A stretch of 64,000 bases of DNA from Huiozyma naganishii CBS 8797 (GCF_000348985.1 NC_035930.1:124001-188000), one strand, 5' to 3'. Positions 45,003 to 55,525 are shown, numbered from the stretch's first letter. Translations and numbers: made by a program. The notes: generated from the letters alone by a model not told the origin.

Positions 45003-46598
45003 ATGTCAATTCTTCAAAGAAGTATGTTATTAAAAGAGCTGATTGTGAGTTTATGCCTCGGAACTGCTGCGATAGCCAGCGTTGTGAAGTTACCCAAGAA
45101 GTACGTTCAGATGGGGTTTGACAAGAGTTGTACCTCTGCGACAGGGGATATGGTGTTCGCTAAGAGGGACGGTGATTACGTTTTGGTCGACCTTATTAAT
45201 GAAAAGATTTTGTACACTGTGCAGCTCGCTGTTGGTACTCCGCCGCAAAACATAACTGTGAGTATAAATATTGGATCGGCTGACCCCTGGATGACTTCTC
45301 CCGACAATCCGTACTGTGAGATTAAGAAACACAGTGGATATGAGAAGCAAGTCGGGGCTAACACTAGTGTCAGCTTGTTGTCTTCTCTGAGTAACGATCG
45401 CGTCACAATGTCCGGCACAGTGACAACTGGTACGTCGTCAAGTATGGTGCAACCCATCATCGACTGTACCAACTATGGCACTTTCAACCACAGCAGCTCG
45501 TCATCGTTCAAGAACAACGGTACGAATTTTACTATGTTTTATGCAGATAAAACTGGAGCGTCCCGGTTTTGGGGCACTGACGTTGTAAGAGTAGAGCTTC
45601 TAGAGATTCTCGACATGTCGTTCGGTGTGGCCAATGTGTTTAACGCAACTGAAGGCGTGTTTGGCATTGGGTTCCCATCCTTAGAAACGACCAACATGTT
45701 TAATGCTCGCATTGATCCATACTCCAGTTATGAGTACGCGAACTTTCCGCAGGCATTAAATAACCAGGGCTCCGTAGACAAAGTGGCGTACTCTCTGTTC
45801 TTAAACGACTCCCATGCAATGAAAGGGTCTGTTCTTTTCGGCGCCGTGGACCACTCGAAGTACCGGAACGATCTGTTCACTGTCCCCTTAGTCAACGATT
45901 TTAGGGACAAAGGTATGGACCATCCGCACTATTTCAACGTTTTTAATGCACGGCGTGGGTGTCCAAACAAACGGCGTCCCCAGAACCGTCGCCACGACGA
46001 ATTTATAGTCGTACTAGACAGTGGAGCTACTGTCTCGTCCCTGCCGACTAAATTGGTCGACCAGTTGGTCCAAAGTCTGAATGCCACTTTTGATGAGGAG
46101 CTCAACTCTTACACTTTGAAGTGTCCCTCAAAGAAGGACACGAGTGTCGCTTCCTTTGATATTGGGCGATTCCATATCGATGGCCCGCTGAGCAACTTCG
46201 TTAGAAAATACGAAAAGAACAAGTGTATCTTGAGGCTCGACCCTGCGGACAATCAGCCGTACATCCTGTGCGACAATTTCCTATCGAGAGCATACGTCGT
46301 GCACGACCTGGAATCCTACGAGATCTCTATGGGCCAAGCCAATACGGAGTATGCACCCGAGCAAATCGAGGCCATCAAGAGCAAAGTCCCGGGAACAGTG
46401 AGAGCACCCTCTTACGACAAAACCTGGGGAAACGGCACGGACGTTTCTCCGAGCGGCAACATCTACACCGTGTCAACGAACGGCACCTCGACCACGACCC
46501 AGTCCAGCAATGCAAGAGAGAATCTCGGTGCAGTTAATGCGGTGTTCACCTCCGTGGCTACAGCCATACTCACCCTCATCGCGTCTCTCCTACCGTGA
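45003..46598 (+). CDS. Yapsin-like GPI-anchored protein with a lost catalytic Asp
   Basis: A 531-residue member of the yapsin family (pepsin-fold aspartic proteases at the cell surface). It has an N-terminal hydrophobic signal, a pro-region, and a C-terminal Ser/Thr-rich stretch with a hydrophobic GPI-attachment tail (VATAILTLIASLL). The N-terminal active-site motif is degraded: Asn-Ile-Gly-Ser stands where Asp-Thr-Gly-Ser belongs (Asn89, codon AAT at 45267). The second motif, LDSGA with Asp339, is kept. The protein should therefore have no normal peptidase activity. The frame is full length with no stop, so it seems maintained. It lies where S. cerevisiae has MKC7, in tandem with a yapsin that keeps both Asp. 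Confidence 0.88.
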   Translation: MSILQRSMLLKELIVSLCLGTAAIASVVKLPKKYVQMGFDKSCTSATGDMVFAKRDGDYVLVDLINEKILYTVQLAVGTPPQNITVSINIGSADPWMTSPDNPYCEIKKHSGYEKQVGANTSVSLLSSLSNDRVTMSGTVTTGTSSSMVQPIIDCTNYGTFNHSSSSSFKNNGTNFTMFYADKTGASRFWGTDVVRVELLEILDMSFGVANVFNATEGVFGIGFPSLETTNMFNARIDPYSSYEYANFPQALNNQGSVDKVAYSLFLNDSHAMKGSVLFGAVDHSKYRNDLFTVPLVNDFRDKGMDHPHYFNVFNARRGCPNKRRPQNRRHDEFIVVLDSGATVSSLPTKLVDQLVQSLNATFDEELNSYTLKCPSKKDTSVASFDIGRFHIDGPLSNFVRKYEKNKCILRLDPADNQPYILCDNFLSRAYVVHDLESYEISMGQANTEYAPEQIEAIKSKVPGTVRAPSYDKTWGNGTDVSPSGNIYTVSTNGTSTTTQSSNARENLGAVNAVFTSVATAILTLIASLLP

Positions 46599-46970
46599 AC
46601 GGCCCACCCCACGAACAGCACAAACTGCAATAACCATGAATACATATGTATATACTACATGAAAACACCCAGACACCACACTTAAAAACGCCAAGACCTT
46701 TCGAGGCGCGAAAAGAACAATAGAAATGACGTCATTTTTGCCAAAAGGAGGTGAAAAATTTCTCGACGAAAAAACGCGATATTTTTCACTTCTGTTTCGA
46801 ACTGCGAAGATCAGAGGACGAACCTTTTGGGTCTTCTTCTGGGGCAGTTGGGAGGGCGTGCGGTCTATATATACCGATACGGGGGGAGTTAGGAACACGT
46901 CTTTCACGGCTCTATCAGTGTACACTTGTTGGGAGCAATAATAAGATATTGTAAGAGGAAGACGAAGACG
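46599..46970. promoter_or_regulatory. Promoter of the second yapsin
   Basis: A 372-bp gap between the tandem yapsin genes. A TATA box (TATATATA) lies at 46866-46873, about 100 bp upstream of the ATG at 46971. That spacing supports transcription across the ATG whose frame is interrupted. Confidence 0.5.
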
Positions 46971-48813
46971 ATGCGTTGGCAAAAGTTGGCTTGTGTGTGT
47001 GTGGCTGGTGCGTGGGGCAGTGGCTGGTGCTGCTGTGGTTGGAGAAGCGGGTGCAGATGTGCCGGAGAAGTACGTGAAATTGGATTTCCACAAGAGGAAC
47101 GGTATGAGGGAGTGGCTTGCGAAGCGGGATAATACGGACGGGTACTCGCTTATGGACGTCCAGAACCAGGTTAGCTTTTACTCGGTCGATTTGGAGATAG
47201 GGACTCCACCGCAGAAAGTGACTGTGCTCGTGGACACCGGGTCTTCGGATCTTTGGGTGATGGGGACGGACAATCCGCTGTGTGCCAGTGGGCGCCGTGG
47301 CAAGAAGTTCCTGGGTGATGAAGGGGACGCTCGCGTCGAAATTGAAGCGCAACAGAAAGACGAATGGGTGACCACAGGGGTGGTTACTATAACTTTAGGT
47401 GATCTGCCACCCGGTGGGAACATATGGAACTCGGTGGCCGGCGATCTGGAGTCCGGGTGGACGATGATGACTGGTGCGGAGAACACAATGATGATGACTG
47501 GGACAGGGACAGAAACGGCAGTCGCAACAGGTGTACCAGCAAGAACCACCGATAGTGCTGCTGAGGCCACTGTGCAGTGTTCTACGTACGGTACTTTTGA
47601 CCACAGCAAATCGTCCACTTTCAAGTCGAACAATACAGCCTTCGCCATCTCCTACGGTGATACCTCCTATGCGTCAGGTAGCTGGGGTATTGACACGATG
47701 AGCATCAACAAATTGAATGTGTCAGGTGTCTCCTTCGCCGTGGCAAACTACAGTAACTCAAGTATGGGTGTCCTTGGGATCGGGCTACCAGGCCTGGAGG
47801 TCACTAACCAATTATCGAACACTGCGAGTGGGAAAAAGGACATCGCCGCGGCCTCATCATCACTGTACCAGTACGCCAATTTCCCCATGGTGTTGAAGAA
47901 CGACGGTATCATTCACAAAGTCGCGTACTCACTGTTTTTGAACGACCCACAGGAACAAGAAGGCTCTGTCTTGTTCGGAGCTGTAGACCATTCCAAGTAC
48001 ACCGGCACTCTGTACACGGTGCCCCTGGTGGACATATACCACGATTCTGCGAGCTCCAAACCGGTTGAGTTCGATATCACGCTGTATGGTCTAGGGGTCG
48101 ATAAGGACGGCTCTCAATCGACTATTGCAACGACCACTATACCGGCTCTTCTGGACTCTGGGACAACCATTTCCTATTTCCCTGCGCAATTAGCTAACGA
48201 AATTGCCAGGAAGTTCAATGCAACTTACGATAGCAGATCTGGGTTTTACACCATGAGCTGTTCCTACGATACAAGCAACACAAATTTGGTGTTCGATTTT
48301 GGTGGGTTCCATATCACGGCTCCCCTGGATGATTTTGTAGTACAACAGAGTTCCCAAACGTGCGTCCTGGCAATAGGGCCACAGCAGGAAAACTGGGTCG
48401 TTTTGGGGGACGTCTTCTTGTCGAACGCATACGTCGTTTACGATCTAGAGAATCTGGAAGTCTCCATGGCACAGGCAAACTTCGACAGCAGTCTCCCTGA
48501 ATCGGTGGAGGTCATTAGTTCTACGGTCCCAAGTGCCGTCAAGGCCGCATCCTATAGCAACCCATGGTCCAGCGCCGTTATGATGAGCACTGGTGGGAAC
48601 ATCTTCACCGTCGAGGGGGCCTCGAACACGACCGGGTCTTCGAGCACACGTTCTGGTAGCAGGATAACTTCACGTGTTGGCAGCAGCAGCAGCACGAGAC
48701 GCTCTGAAGCGTCCTCATCGATGGGGACCAATCAACGGAAAAACGCTGGTGCCATCGTTCTGCCATCTTTCAGCACGGCAATTTTCACCTTTATCGCGTC
48801 CTTCTTGTTGTGA
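46971..48813 (+). CDS. MKC7: Yapsin aspartic protease, signal peptide out of frame
   Basis: From ~46993 to the stop the frame encodes ~605 residues of a complete yapsin: KYVKLDF pro-region, active-site VDTGSSDLW (Asp codon at 47233), an acidic loop, ALLDSGTT (Asp codon at 48154), a Ser/Thr-rich tail and a GPI-attachment hydrophobic end. Yapsins are GPI-anchored shedding and processing proteases of the cell wall. There is no in-frame ATG before 47104, which lies beyond the secretion signal. The ATG at 46971 begins a plausible signal (MRWQKLACVCV) but in another frame; the two frames meet at (TG)6, and one more TG unit would join them. It is a recent break, a sequencing slip or a variable repeat. 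Homology does not separate Mkc7 from Yps1; position favours MKC7. Confidence 0.85.
46992..47003 (+). repeat. (TG)6 microsatellite in the yapsin signal sequence
   Basis: Six TG units. The ATG-proximal frame enters the repeat and the protease frame leaves it; a change of one unit would join them. Confidence 0.9.
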
Positions 48814-49032
48814 ATACTCTTGTCAGAACCTTACGTGCAACCAAATTCTCTAAACGTTGTTACTTAAAGGACAGAACTCAAAAGATTTATGTATATAACG
48901 GATATATTTACATGTCTTATTTCTTTGATTTACATTATGCGATGTCTAAAAGAATGGTTGATGGAGTCGTAAGTTCAGCATACGAAGCGGCACTCGTTGA
49001 CTTCCACTGCGTGATACGAGCAGCGTGTATCA

Positions 49033-50178
49033 ATGTTGCGCTTCGAGATGCGCGGGTTTAGTGGGTACGCTGTGCAGTACTCCCCCTTCCTCGATAGTAG
49101 GCTCGCGGTCGCTACGGGCACGAATTACGGATTAATCGGGAACGGTAAACTATGGATATTGGATATCTCTCCAGAGGGCCAAATGGTAACTCGAAGGGAT
49201 TATCTAACACAGGATTGTCTCTTTGATTTAGCATGGAGCGAACTCAATGAAAACCAGTGTCTTGTGGCGCAAGGAGATGGCAGCCTACGACTTTTCGATA
49301 CAACCCTGGATAAGTACCCTGTCGCGGTGTATCAGGAGCACAGAGACGAGGTAGCAAGCTGTAACTGGTCGCTTATCGGGAGAAACACTTTTGTCTCCAG
49401 TGGATGGGATGGGCTGGTGAAGGTATGGAGCGTCGGTAGACCCAACAGTGTTATGACATTGAAACCAAGAACGAGGTCCAACACAGCGGTGCTCGACCGA
49501 CCGAACGGTACAGGTACCACCAATGGGAAAGATTGTGTATACCAGGCAAAGTTTTCGCCGCATGACGATTCGTTAATGGTTTGCTGCTCAGGGGACTCGA
49601 CGGTGTCCCTTTTTGATCTAAGAGCATCTCAGCCAGGTCAAGGCCCGACGCACCAATTCATGGCACACAGTGGATCAGAAACCCTCAGCGTAGACTTCAA
49701 TAAGTACAGAACTAATGTTATAGCTACCGGGGGAGTCGATAACAAGATTAAGATCTGGGACTTACGAATGCTCAGAACAGGGCCCCTTTCGATTCGGGGA
49801 AAGTGGCCTGAGGGCCCAAGAGGGGCCAAGCAAGTGCAGTGCACTAACGAAATCGTCGGTGGTCACGAGTTGGCTGTCAGAAAGGTCAATTGGTCCCCGC
49901 ACTCGAGCAATTACTTACTCTCCACATCATATGACATGACATGTTGCATATGGCAAGATATGGGCTATGCTACGGACCGCACCAGAGGCAACAATAGTGG
50001 GTACGGCGTAACTACGGGGAGAACAAATGCGAGTGACCTGCGCAATGGGCTCGTGTCAAGATTCACCGCTCATACAGAGTTTGTATTCGACGGAGACTGG
50101 TCGCTCTGGGGTGCGCCAGGGTTTGTGGCGACTACCGGCTGGGATGGGAACGTGTTCGTGTGGAAAGGCACTCCCTAA
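49033..50178 (+). CDS. PEX7: PTS2 receptor Pex7 (WD40)
   Basis: A 381-residue WD-repeat protein (375 in S. cerevisiae), the cytosolic receptor for peroxisomal proteins carrying the N-terminal PTS2 signal. It starts MLRFEMRGFSGYAVQYSPF, very close to the family start. WD repeats are visible at VKVWS, IKIWDLRML, CCIWQ and the final GNVFVWKG, and the conserved HSEF-like stretch appears as AHTEFVFDGDWSLWG. In S. cerevisiae SAN1 lies between MKC7 and PEX7; here only 219 bp separate the yapsin and PEX7. It runs in the same direction as DOP1. Confidence 0.96.
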   Translation: MLRFEMRGFSGYAVQYSPFLDSRLAVATGTNYGLIGNGKLWILDISPEGQMVTRRDYLTQDCLFDLAWSELNENQCLVAQGDGSLRLFDTTLDKYPVAVYQEHRDEVASCNWSLIGRNTFVSSGWDGLVKVWSVGRPNSVMTLKPRTRSNTAVLDRPNGTGTTNGKDCVYQAKFSPHDDSLMVCCSGDSTVSLFDLRASQPGQGPTHQFMAHSGSETLSVDFNKYRTNVIATGGVDNKIKIWDLRMLRTGPLSIRGKWPEGPRGAKQVQCTNEIVGGHELAVRKVNWSPHSSNYLLSTSYDMTCCIWQDMGYATDRTRGNNSGYGVTTGRTNASDLRNGLVSRFTAHTEFVFDGDWSLWGAPGFVATTGWDGNVFVWKGTP

Positions 50179-50266
50179 AGGAGTTCAATCCTCCCACTGT
50201 AACTGACCTTTGCACCCTCTCACCATATTTCATATTCATATTCACAATACGTATCTTAAAATTATT

Positions 50267-50374
50267 ATGTCGTTACGGAAAACCTCGTATTCCAACGTTT
50301 TAGAGGAGGGAGCAACGACGGGGACATTGCTAGAGTTCGACGAGGAGATCAACCACCAATGTCGCTGGCACTAA
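50267..50374 (+). CDS. Upstream ORF overlapping the DOP1 start (35 aa)
   Basis: An ATG at 50267 (A at -3) opens a 35-codon frame (MSLRKTSYSNVLEEGATTG...) that ends at TAA 50372-50374, 13 bases past the A of the DOP1 ATG at 50359 but in another frame. If the DOP1 transcript begins upstream, scanning ribosomes would meet it first and it would reduce DOP1 translation. It could instead be chance within a short intergenic region. Confidence 0.35.
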   Translation: MSLRKTSYSNVLEEGATTGTLLEFDEEINHQCRWH

Positions 50375-53300
50375 AGCCGCTCACAATAGATGTGCAGGGG
50401 AAACAATTGGACTCGAAGCAGAAGAAGTTCCATTCGAACGTGAAGAAGGCGTTGGAGCGGTTCGACTTAGTTACAGAATGGGCAGATTACATCGCCTCAC
50501 TGGGTGCGCTGTTGAAGGCTTTGCAGAGTTGGCAACCGCAATTTTCTAACGTCAAGTACTACGTGCCGTCACCATATGAGGTGAGTAGACGGTTGACCTC
50601 GTCTCTAAGCCCCGAACTACCTGCCGGTGTCCACAACAAAACCTTAGAAGTTTACACATACATCTTCGAGAACATTGGGCTAGAAGCACTGGCCTCAGAG
50701 TGTAACATTTGGATTCCAGGTATTTTGCCATTAATGTCGTACGCATCGATGTCTGTCAGATCGACGCTTATCGAGGTGTACGATACATATCTGGTTCAAT
50801 TGCCCTCTCAGACCCTGCAAGTGGTTGTTAGACCGTTGCTTGCATCGTTGTTCCCCGGGGTTGACGACGAGAGTAGTGAATTTCTGGGCCCAACTTTGAA
50901 GCTGATTGAAACTTTACAAGAGAACTTGGGAGACGACTCTCTGTTTTGGCAGACCTGTTTTATCATCATGATGGCTAATAAGGAGAGACGATTAGGTGGT
51001 CTTGTTTGGCTGACAAGAAAATTGCCCTCTTTGAATGCGGTGCCGCATTTGGTAGCAGAACTAAACAAGACTGACGCTGCCTTGACGAAAAATAGATCAA
51101 AAGATACTGCACTGGCACTCTTACTACCTCAAACTAAGAAATTGTTAAAACCGGAACCTGGTTTGCTAATTCGCTGTTTTGTCTGTGCTTTAGACCAAGA
51201 CAATGATTTGTTGATCAAAAGGGGTGCTTTGGACTTGTTGCTGCAAAGATTACATTTGAACTCTCCTGTCTTAACTGACATTGTCAACGCAGAGGACTTA
51301 AAACTGTTAGTGATGAGCTGCTGCAAGACGACTTTGGCGAAAGATATGTCCTTGAACAGAAGAGTATGGAACTGGCTGCTAGGACCGAGCCTCAACAATA
51401 ACCCAGGAAATGATGGTGCTACAACACCGGTCTCCGCTGCAGACCTAAGTATCAACAACTCAAAATATTTCATGAAATATGGAATTGATCCACTAATAAA
51501 TGGACTAGAGGATATGATTAGTACCGCAGATGGAATTTTGGTTGCCCTTAGAGTGTGTCTTTTGTTCATGGACCGCTGGGAAATTGGTTCCCACGTCATT
51601 CCAAAAATGTTCATCACGTTATTGCGTGGTACTGAAAAATTTCAAGATAATGAGCAGGTTATGAAAGCAGCAAATACATTCTTTGATGCTGTAGAGACTT
51701 TCATCATTTGGAGTGAGATATTCAAGTGGGTTATTCAAAACGGGGATTTTGCATTCTTGCAGTTCGTTTTGGCAAATTTTCATATAACAGGTGACGAGGA
51801 AATTATTGTTAGGCACTTACCACCGATACTTTTGGCTATATTGAGCTTCTTCAACATTGAACAGAACCGAGCGCGTTTGCCAAAAAATAAGCAAAATGAA
51901 TTGATTTCACAAATCTTAGAGTTTCTACCAGAACGCGCCTTCTTACCCCTAAGCAACTCTAAACTCAGCATCAAAGATGACCATGATCCCAATACTACTT
52001 TGAAAGTTATTGATGACTACTACAGTAAAATCCGCGACTCCATTCTGACTTCTGATGATAATGAAAATCCAAATGAAATTACGCTTCCATTCGCCACGGC
52101 TGATTTGACCTTTTTGATTGTTTACAACGTTTATGAATTATTATTGAGGGATCTTAAGGTCGGTACGAACATTAAAGAATCCTCAAAACTCTTCGTCGCC
52201 GTATTTGAAAAGGTTCCTGAACACAACGACGAAGAAAATAAAATACCCGAAAATTGGTCATTAATCACATTAACTGATAAAATTTTTGAAACCCTTAGAA
52301 AGGATAATTCGCCGCTCGAAACAGATGCTTTGGTAGGCGTTTTGGATATATACAGCCACTACCTCTTTCTGCGTATGCCATTATTAGAATCGATAAAAAT
52401 GTTGAACCTTATTGTTAGCTTACTATGGGAATATATGCTTAGCCCGAACTGGCAGGGTATTGCCATCAAATCTTTGAAATCACTGATAAGAACTGTTCCA
52501 ACCGAAAACATTGAAGCTGCTCTTTGCTCCGCCTTCAAAAATGAGAAGGATGTCACCAAAAGGTTACTCGTTTTGGACTTATTGTGGGTGCATTCGAGCG
52601 ACTATGCTGCAATTATCAGACAGCCATTAGAGTTGATACTGGACGTACTTTTCGATGATCAGAATCCCTATTATTTGACAGTTTCGAAGTGGATCTTATC
52701 ACTACTGAATTCGGGGACATCAAATAGATTGTACCAAATTTTAACAGATGAACTATCTTCTTTCCCGTTTTTAAATAATGATACACTAGGAGAGTTTGAT
52801 GATTTGGAAATGTTTGCATATAGAGTCCAAGTGCTAATCAATGTCTTGCACACTAATGATGCCCTTGTCATGAAGAACTTTTCTACAGAGTTGACACCAA
52901 ACTCGTCGTTGGATAAATGGAAGAACCAAGATGTTTCAACCTACAAAAATCTTACGATAGCAATTTTGATGAAGTTTTTGGCATTAGAAAATAATTCAGA
53001 TGCGAAAAGCATCAGGAGTACTCTTATTCTTTTGAACTGTTTACTGGATGGGACAGAAGAAAACTTCAAGGATTATATTATCTTTTTTTTGAAGCTAGTC
53101 AGCAAATATGTGACGGAAATAAACCTCGAAGGTGAATTAATTGCTGTTTCACTTTTGGATATGGTCTCAAAAATATTAAGGCTATCGCACAATCGTGGTA
53201 TGAAACTAGAAATATTTACCGATGATGATTCCCATTTGAAGTTTATTGATTTCTTGGTGACGAGTATATCGAAAATTAACAATACCTTGGTGATAACCTC

Positions 53301-55413
53301 GTATGTCAAACTGCTATCCGAGAGTATAACGTATTTCGGTAATTCTTTATTTGACATTCTATTGCCGTTGACCGCTTCTATCATACAGTGTATCCAACGG
53401 TTCTTAAATGCAGAGAAAGAAAAGGGAGGATACTACCAATCAATATCACTACTTTTAGGTGCTCTTGAAGATATACTAAAAGTTTCTCACAGTTTGCTTT
53501 CGATGGACGAGAAAGACAGTTACTTCTCTGGGGTGGGAAATACCGGCGATTTTTTACAATCTGTAGTTTCTAACGTGTTTTCTAACGAGAACCAGGAAAC
53601 CGGAATTAGGACACAAGGGGAGCGCGATGTAATTATCCAAGCCTTTAAACAGGTCACTGTGTGCTCTTTAGATATATGGACATGGGCTCACAAAACAACT
53701 GGAGTTATAGGGGGGAAATCCAGTAGTACCCCAAACACGGGGAATTATAATGCTTACAAATTTAAGTTCAGGTCCAAGAAGTTACTTGAAACCCTCTTTC
53801 TTCTGGAACCTATGGAGGTGCTTGAAAATCTAATTGTGATCGAATCTAGCGACATGGTAATTACGCTTATTCACGTCCTAGATGGGAATAAACCATCTTT
53901 AACCATTCCATTCTTCTTTTTTGGAATAATTAGTAGATACAATAAAGGAAGTGTTACGAAATTTTCCATACACAAGAGCTCCAAAGGATCTGGGAGACTG
54001 GAATCATCATTAATTCATAAGTTGAAAGGTGAAACATTGATGGACTTCCTTGTCACCTACGCAAAATCGTTGGAAAATACAGCCGTCGAGGAGTTCTACA
54101 ACGATTTCATCAGTTTCTTTAAAGATATCGCCTTGAACTACACATTGTATAAGCCAATAGCTTATAAGGTGATTGAATTTATTGGTATCATTGCAGAAAA
54201 GTTGCAGAAGACACAATTCAATCAACAAAAACATTACAAGAAGGAGTTGTCTGATATTTTTGTCAAGTACTTGCCCAATGCTATTGCAGAGCTACCCAGT
54301 GATGCCTTAGAAAAGAGCAAGGCACTTACAATAGTAAGGCATTTGGTTTCAAAAGTTCAGTACATTGTTAATGATACTGTTGGTGGCGATAGATTTAGCT
54401 CCATCATATCAATCATCGTTTCCCAATGTCTAACAACCCCATTGAAATATAAAGGGGAAAAGGACAGTAAACTTTCAGATGATTATTTGACATTGGCAAC
54501 CTCTGTTTCCGAAGTAGGCGCTAAAGTAAAGAACTGGAAGGCTTTGATAGCAGAGATTTTTCAAGATGAGAAGAAAAGTCCCTGTTTTGGTGAGAACAAA
54601 CTGTGGAATTCGATCATATACGAATGGTCCCAATACCCTGACAATAAAACCAAGTTATTAGCTGATTTACTGTTAGTAACTGGTTCAAAGAGAATGGGGA
54701 TGACGCCAGCATTAATAACGTTTAATTCGTGGAACGATTCGGAGGTTGATGCCAAGTGCCAAAACATGTTGAAGATATCGTATCTATTGATCATTGCACC
54801 TGTGGACACATACCTTCTGGATTTCCAATCATTGATATCCTGTGTTTGCCAGTATCTGGTTGGTAACGACTCGAAAATCAAAACTACTTGCTGGATTCTT
54901 TTGAGAGTGTTGTTTTTGAGGTTCTCGGTGTCGCATTTCAATGATTACTGGGGGACGCTTTCATACTGCCTGCAAACAAATTTACAAGAGTTCTGCGAGT
55001 CAGTTCAGATCCAGCAGAATGTGGATTGCAATCTCGTCTTGCAAGTTTGCAAGACACTAGATTTATTGTTAGCGTTGGGTTACGAGGGATTTACTTCCAC
55101 TAACGAATGGTTGTTTATTATTGATACTGTGAACTGTATCTTCAAAACGTATCCGTATGTGGCGTTAGTAGATAAGATCTCTGAATTCAAAGAATATGGA
55201 ATTGGGCAGATTGGTGATATTGAATTGACCGAATCCAAGGAACTAAGACTGCCCTTACTATGCGGGGTACATTCGATAACGAAGCAGAGTCAGCTGAGAA
55301 ACTTTTTCAGTGGGTTGAGTTACTCATACTATGAAAGTATGTACAGTTTGAAACCACTCGACACGCCCGCTTGTGAAACCGATGTATTCGAAGACATATT
55401 CGCTCAAGTTTAA
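50359..55413 (+). CDS. DOP1: Dopey-family protein Dop1
   Basis: A 1684-residue Dopey protein (1698 in S. cerevisiae). Dop1 is an essential peripheral Golgi/endosome protein that works with Mon2 and the flippase Neo1 in membrane traffic. The N-terminal Dopey domain (QLDSKQKKFHSNVKKALERFD, SLSPELPAGVHNKTLEVY, WIPGILPLMSYASMSVRS) is strongly conserved; the rest is helical with a conserved C-terminal block (SCVCQYLV, HFNDYWGTLSYCLQTNLQEF). Homology starts at the ATG at 50359. The gene is AT-rich compared with the GC-rich genes at the left end. It is convergent with MTQ2 (112 bp), as in S. cerevisiae. Confidence 0.97.
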   Translation: MSLALKPLTIDVQGKQLDSKQKKFHSNVKKALERFDLVTEWADYIASLGALLKALQSWQPQFSNVKYYVPSPYEVSRRLTSSLSPELPAGVHNKTLEVYTYIFENIGLEALASECNIWIPGILPLMSYASMSVRSTLIEVYDTYLVQLPSQTLQVVVRPLLASLFPGVDDESSEFLGPTLKLIETLQENLGDDSLFWQTCFIIMMANKERRLGGLVWLTRKLPSLNAVPHLVAELNKTDAALTKNRSKDTALALLLPQTKKLLKPEPGLLIRCFVCALDQDNDLLIKRGALDLLLQRLHLNSPVLTDIVNAEDLKLLVMSCCKTTLAKDMSLNRRVWNWLLGPSLNNNPGNDGATTPVSAADLSINNSKYFMKYGIDPLINGLEDMISTADGILVALRVCLLFMDRWEIGSHVIPKMFITLLRGTEKFQDNEQVMKAANTFFDAVETFIIWSEIFKWVIQNGDFAFLQFVLANFHITGDEEIIVRHLPPILLAILSFFNIEQNRARLPKNKQNELISQILEFLPERAFLPLSNSKLSIKDDHDPNTTLKVIDDYYSKIRDSILTSDDNENPNEITLPFATADLTFLIVYNVYELLLRDLKVGTNIKESSKLFVAVFEKVPEHNDEENKIPENWSLITLTDKIFETLRKDNSPLETDALVGVLDIYSHYLFLRMPLLESIKMLNLIVSLLWEYMLSPNWQGIAIKSLKSLIRTVPTENIEAALCSAFKNEKDVTKRLLVLDLLWVHSSDYAAIIRQPLELILDVLFDDQNPYYLTVSKWILSLLNSGTSNRLYQILTDELSSFPFLNNDTLGEFDDLEMFAYRVQVLINVLHTNDALVMKNFSTELTPNSSLDKWKNQDVSTYKNLTIAILMKFLALENNSDAKSIRSTLILLNCLLDGTEENFKDYIIFFLKLVSKYVTEINLEGELIAVSLLDMVSKILRLSHNRGMKLEIFTDDDSHLKFIDFLVTSISKINNTLVITSYVKLLSESITYFGNSLFDILLPLTASIIQCIQRFLNAEKEKGGYYQSISLLLGALEDILKVSHSLLSMDEKDSYFSGVGNTGDFLQSVVSNVFSNENQETGIRTQGERDVIIQAFKQVTVCSLDIWTWAHKTTGVIGGKSSSTPNTGNYNAYKFKFRSKKLLETLFLLEPMEVLENLIVIESSDMVITLIHVLDGNKPSLTIPFFFFGIISRYNKGSVTKFSIHKSSKGSGRLESSLIHKLKGETLMDFLVTYAKSLENTAVEEFYNDFISFFKDIALNYTLYKPIAYKVIEFIGIIAEKLQKTQFNQQKHYKKELSDIFVKYLPNAIAELPSDALEKSKALTIVRHLVSKVQYIVNDTVGGDRFSSIISIIVSQCLTTPLKYKGEKDSKLSDDYLTLATSVSEVGAKVKNWKALIAEIFQDEKKSPCFGENKLWNSIIYEWSQYPDNKTKLLADLLLVTGSKRMGMTPALITFNSWNDSEVDAKCQNMLKISYLLIIAPVDTYLLDFQSLISCVCQYLVGNDSKIKTTCWILLRVLFLRFSVSHFNDYWGTLSYCLQTNLQEFCESVQIQQNVDCNLVLQVCKTLDLLLALGYEGFTSTNEWLFIIDTVNCIFKTYPYVALVDKISEFKEYGIGQIGDIELTESKELRLPLLCGVHSITKQSQLRNFFSGLSYSYYESMYSLKPLDTPACETDVFEDIFAQV

Positions 55414-55525
55414 ACCAGATGTTGGAACTCTGTGTGTACGATATCAAAGTGATAAATTGAATTGAGGTAGGCTACGGAAACATTCAAAAAGTACGTATGA
55501 CATAATACTGTTTTTTTTTGGTTAT

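Noticed and set aside
46926..47132. Cys/Gly-rich 68-codon frame at the second yapsin start
   Set aside because: After the first ~11 codons from the ATG at 46971 it reads the yapsin sequence out of frame; it is kept only as evidence for the frame break.
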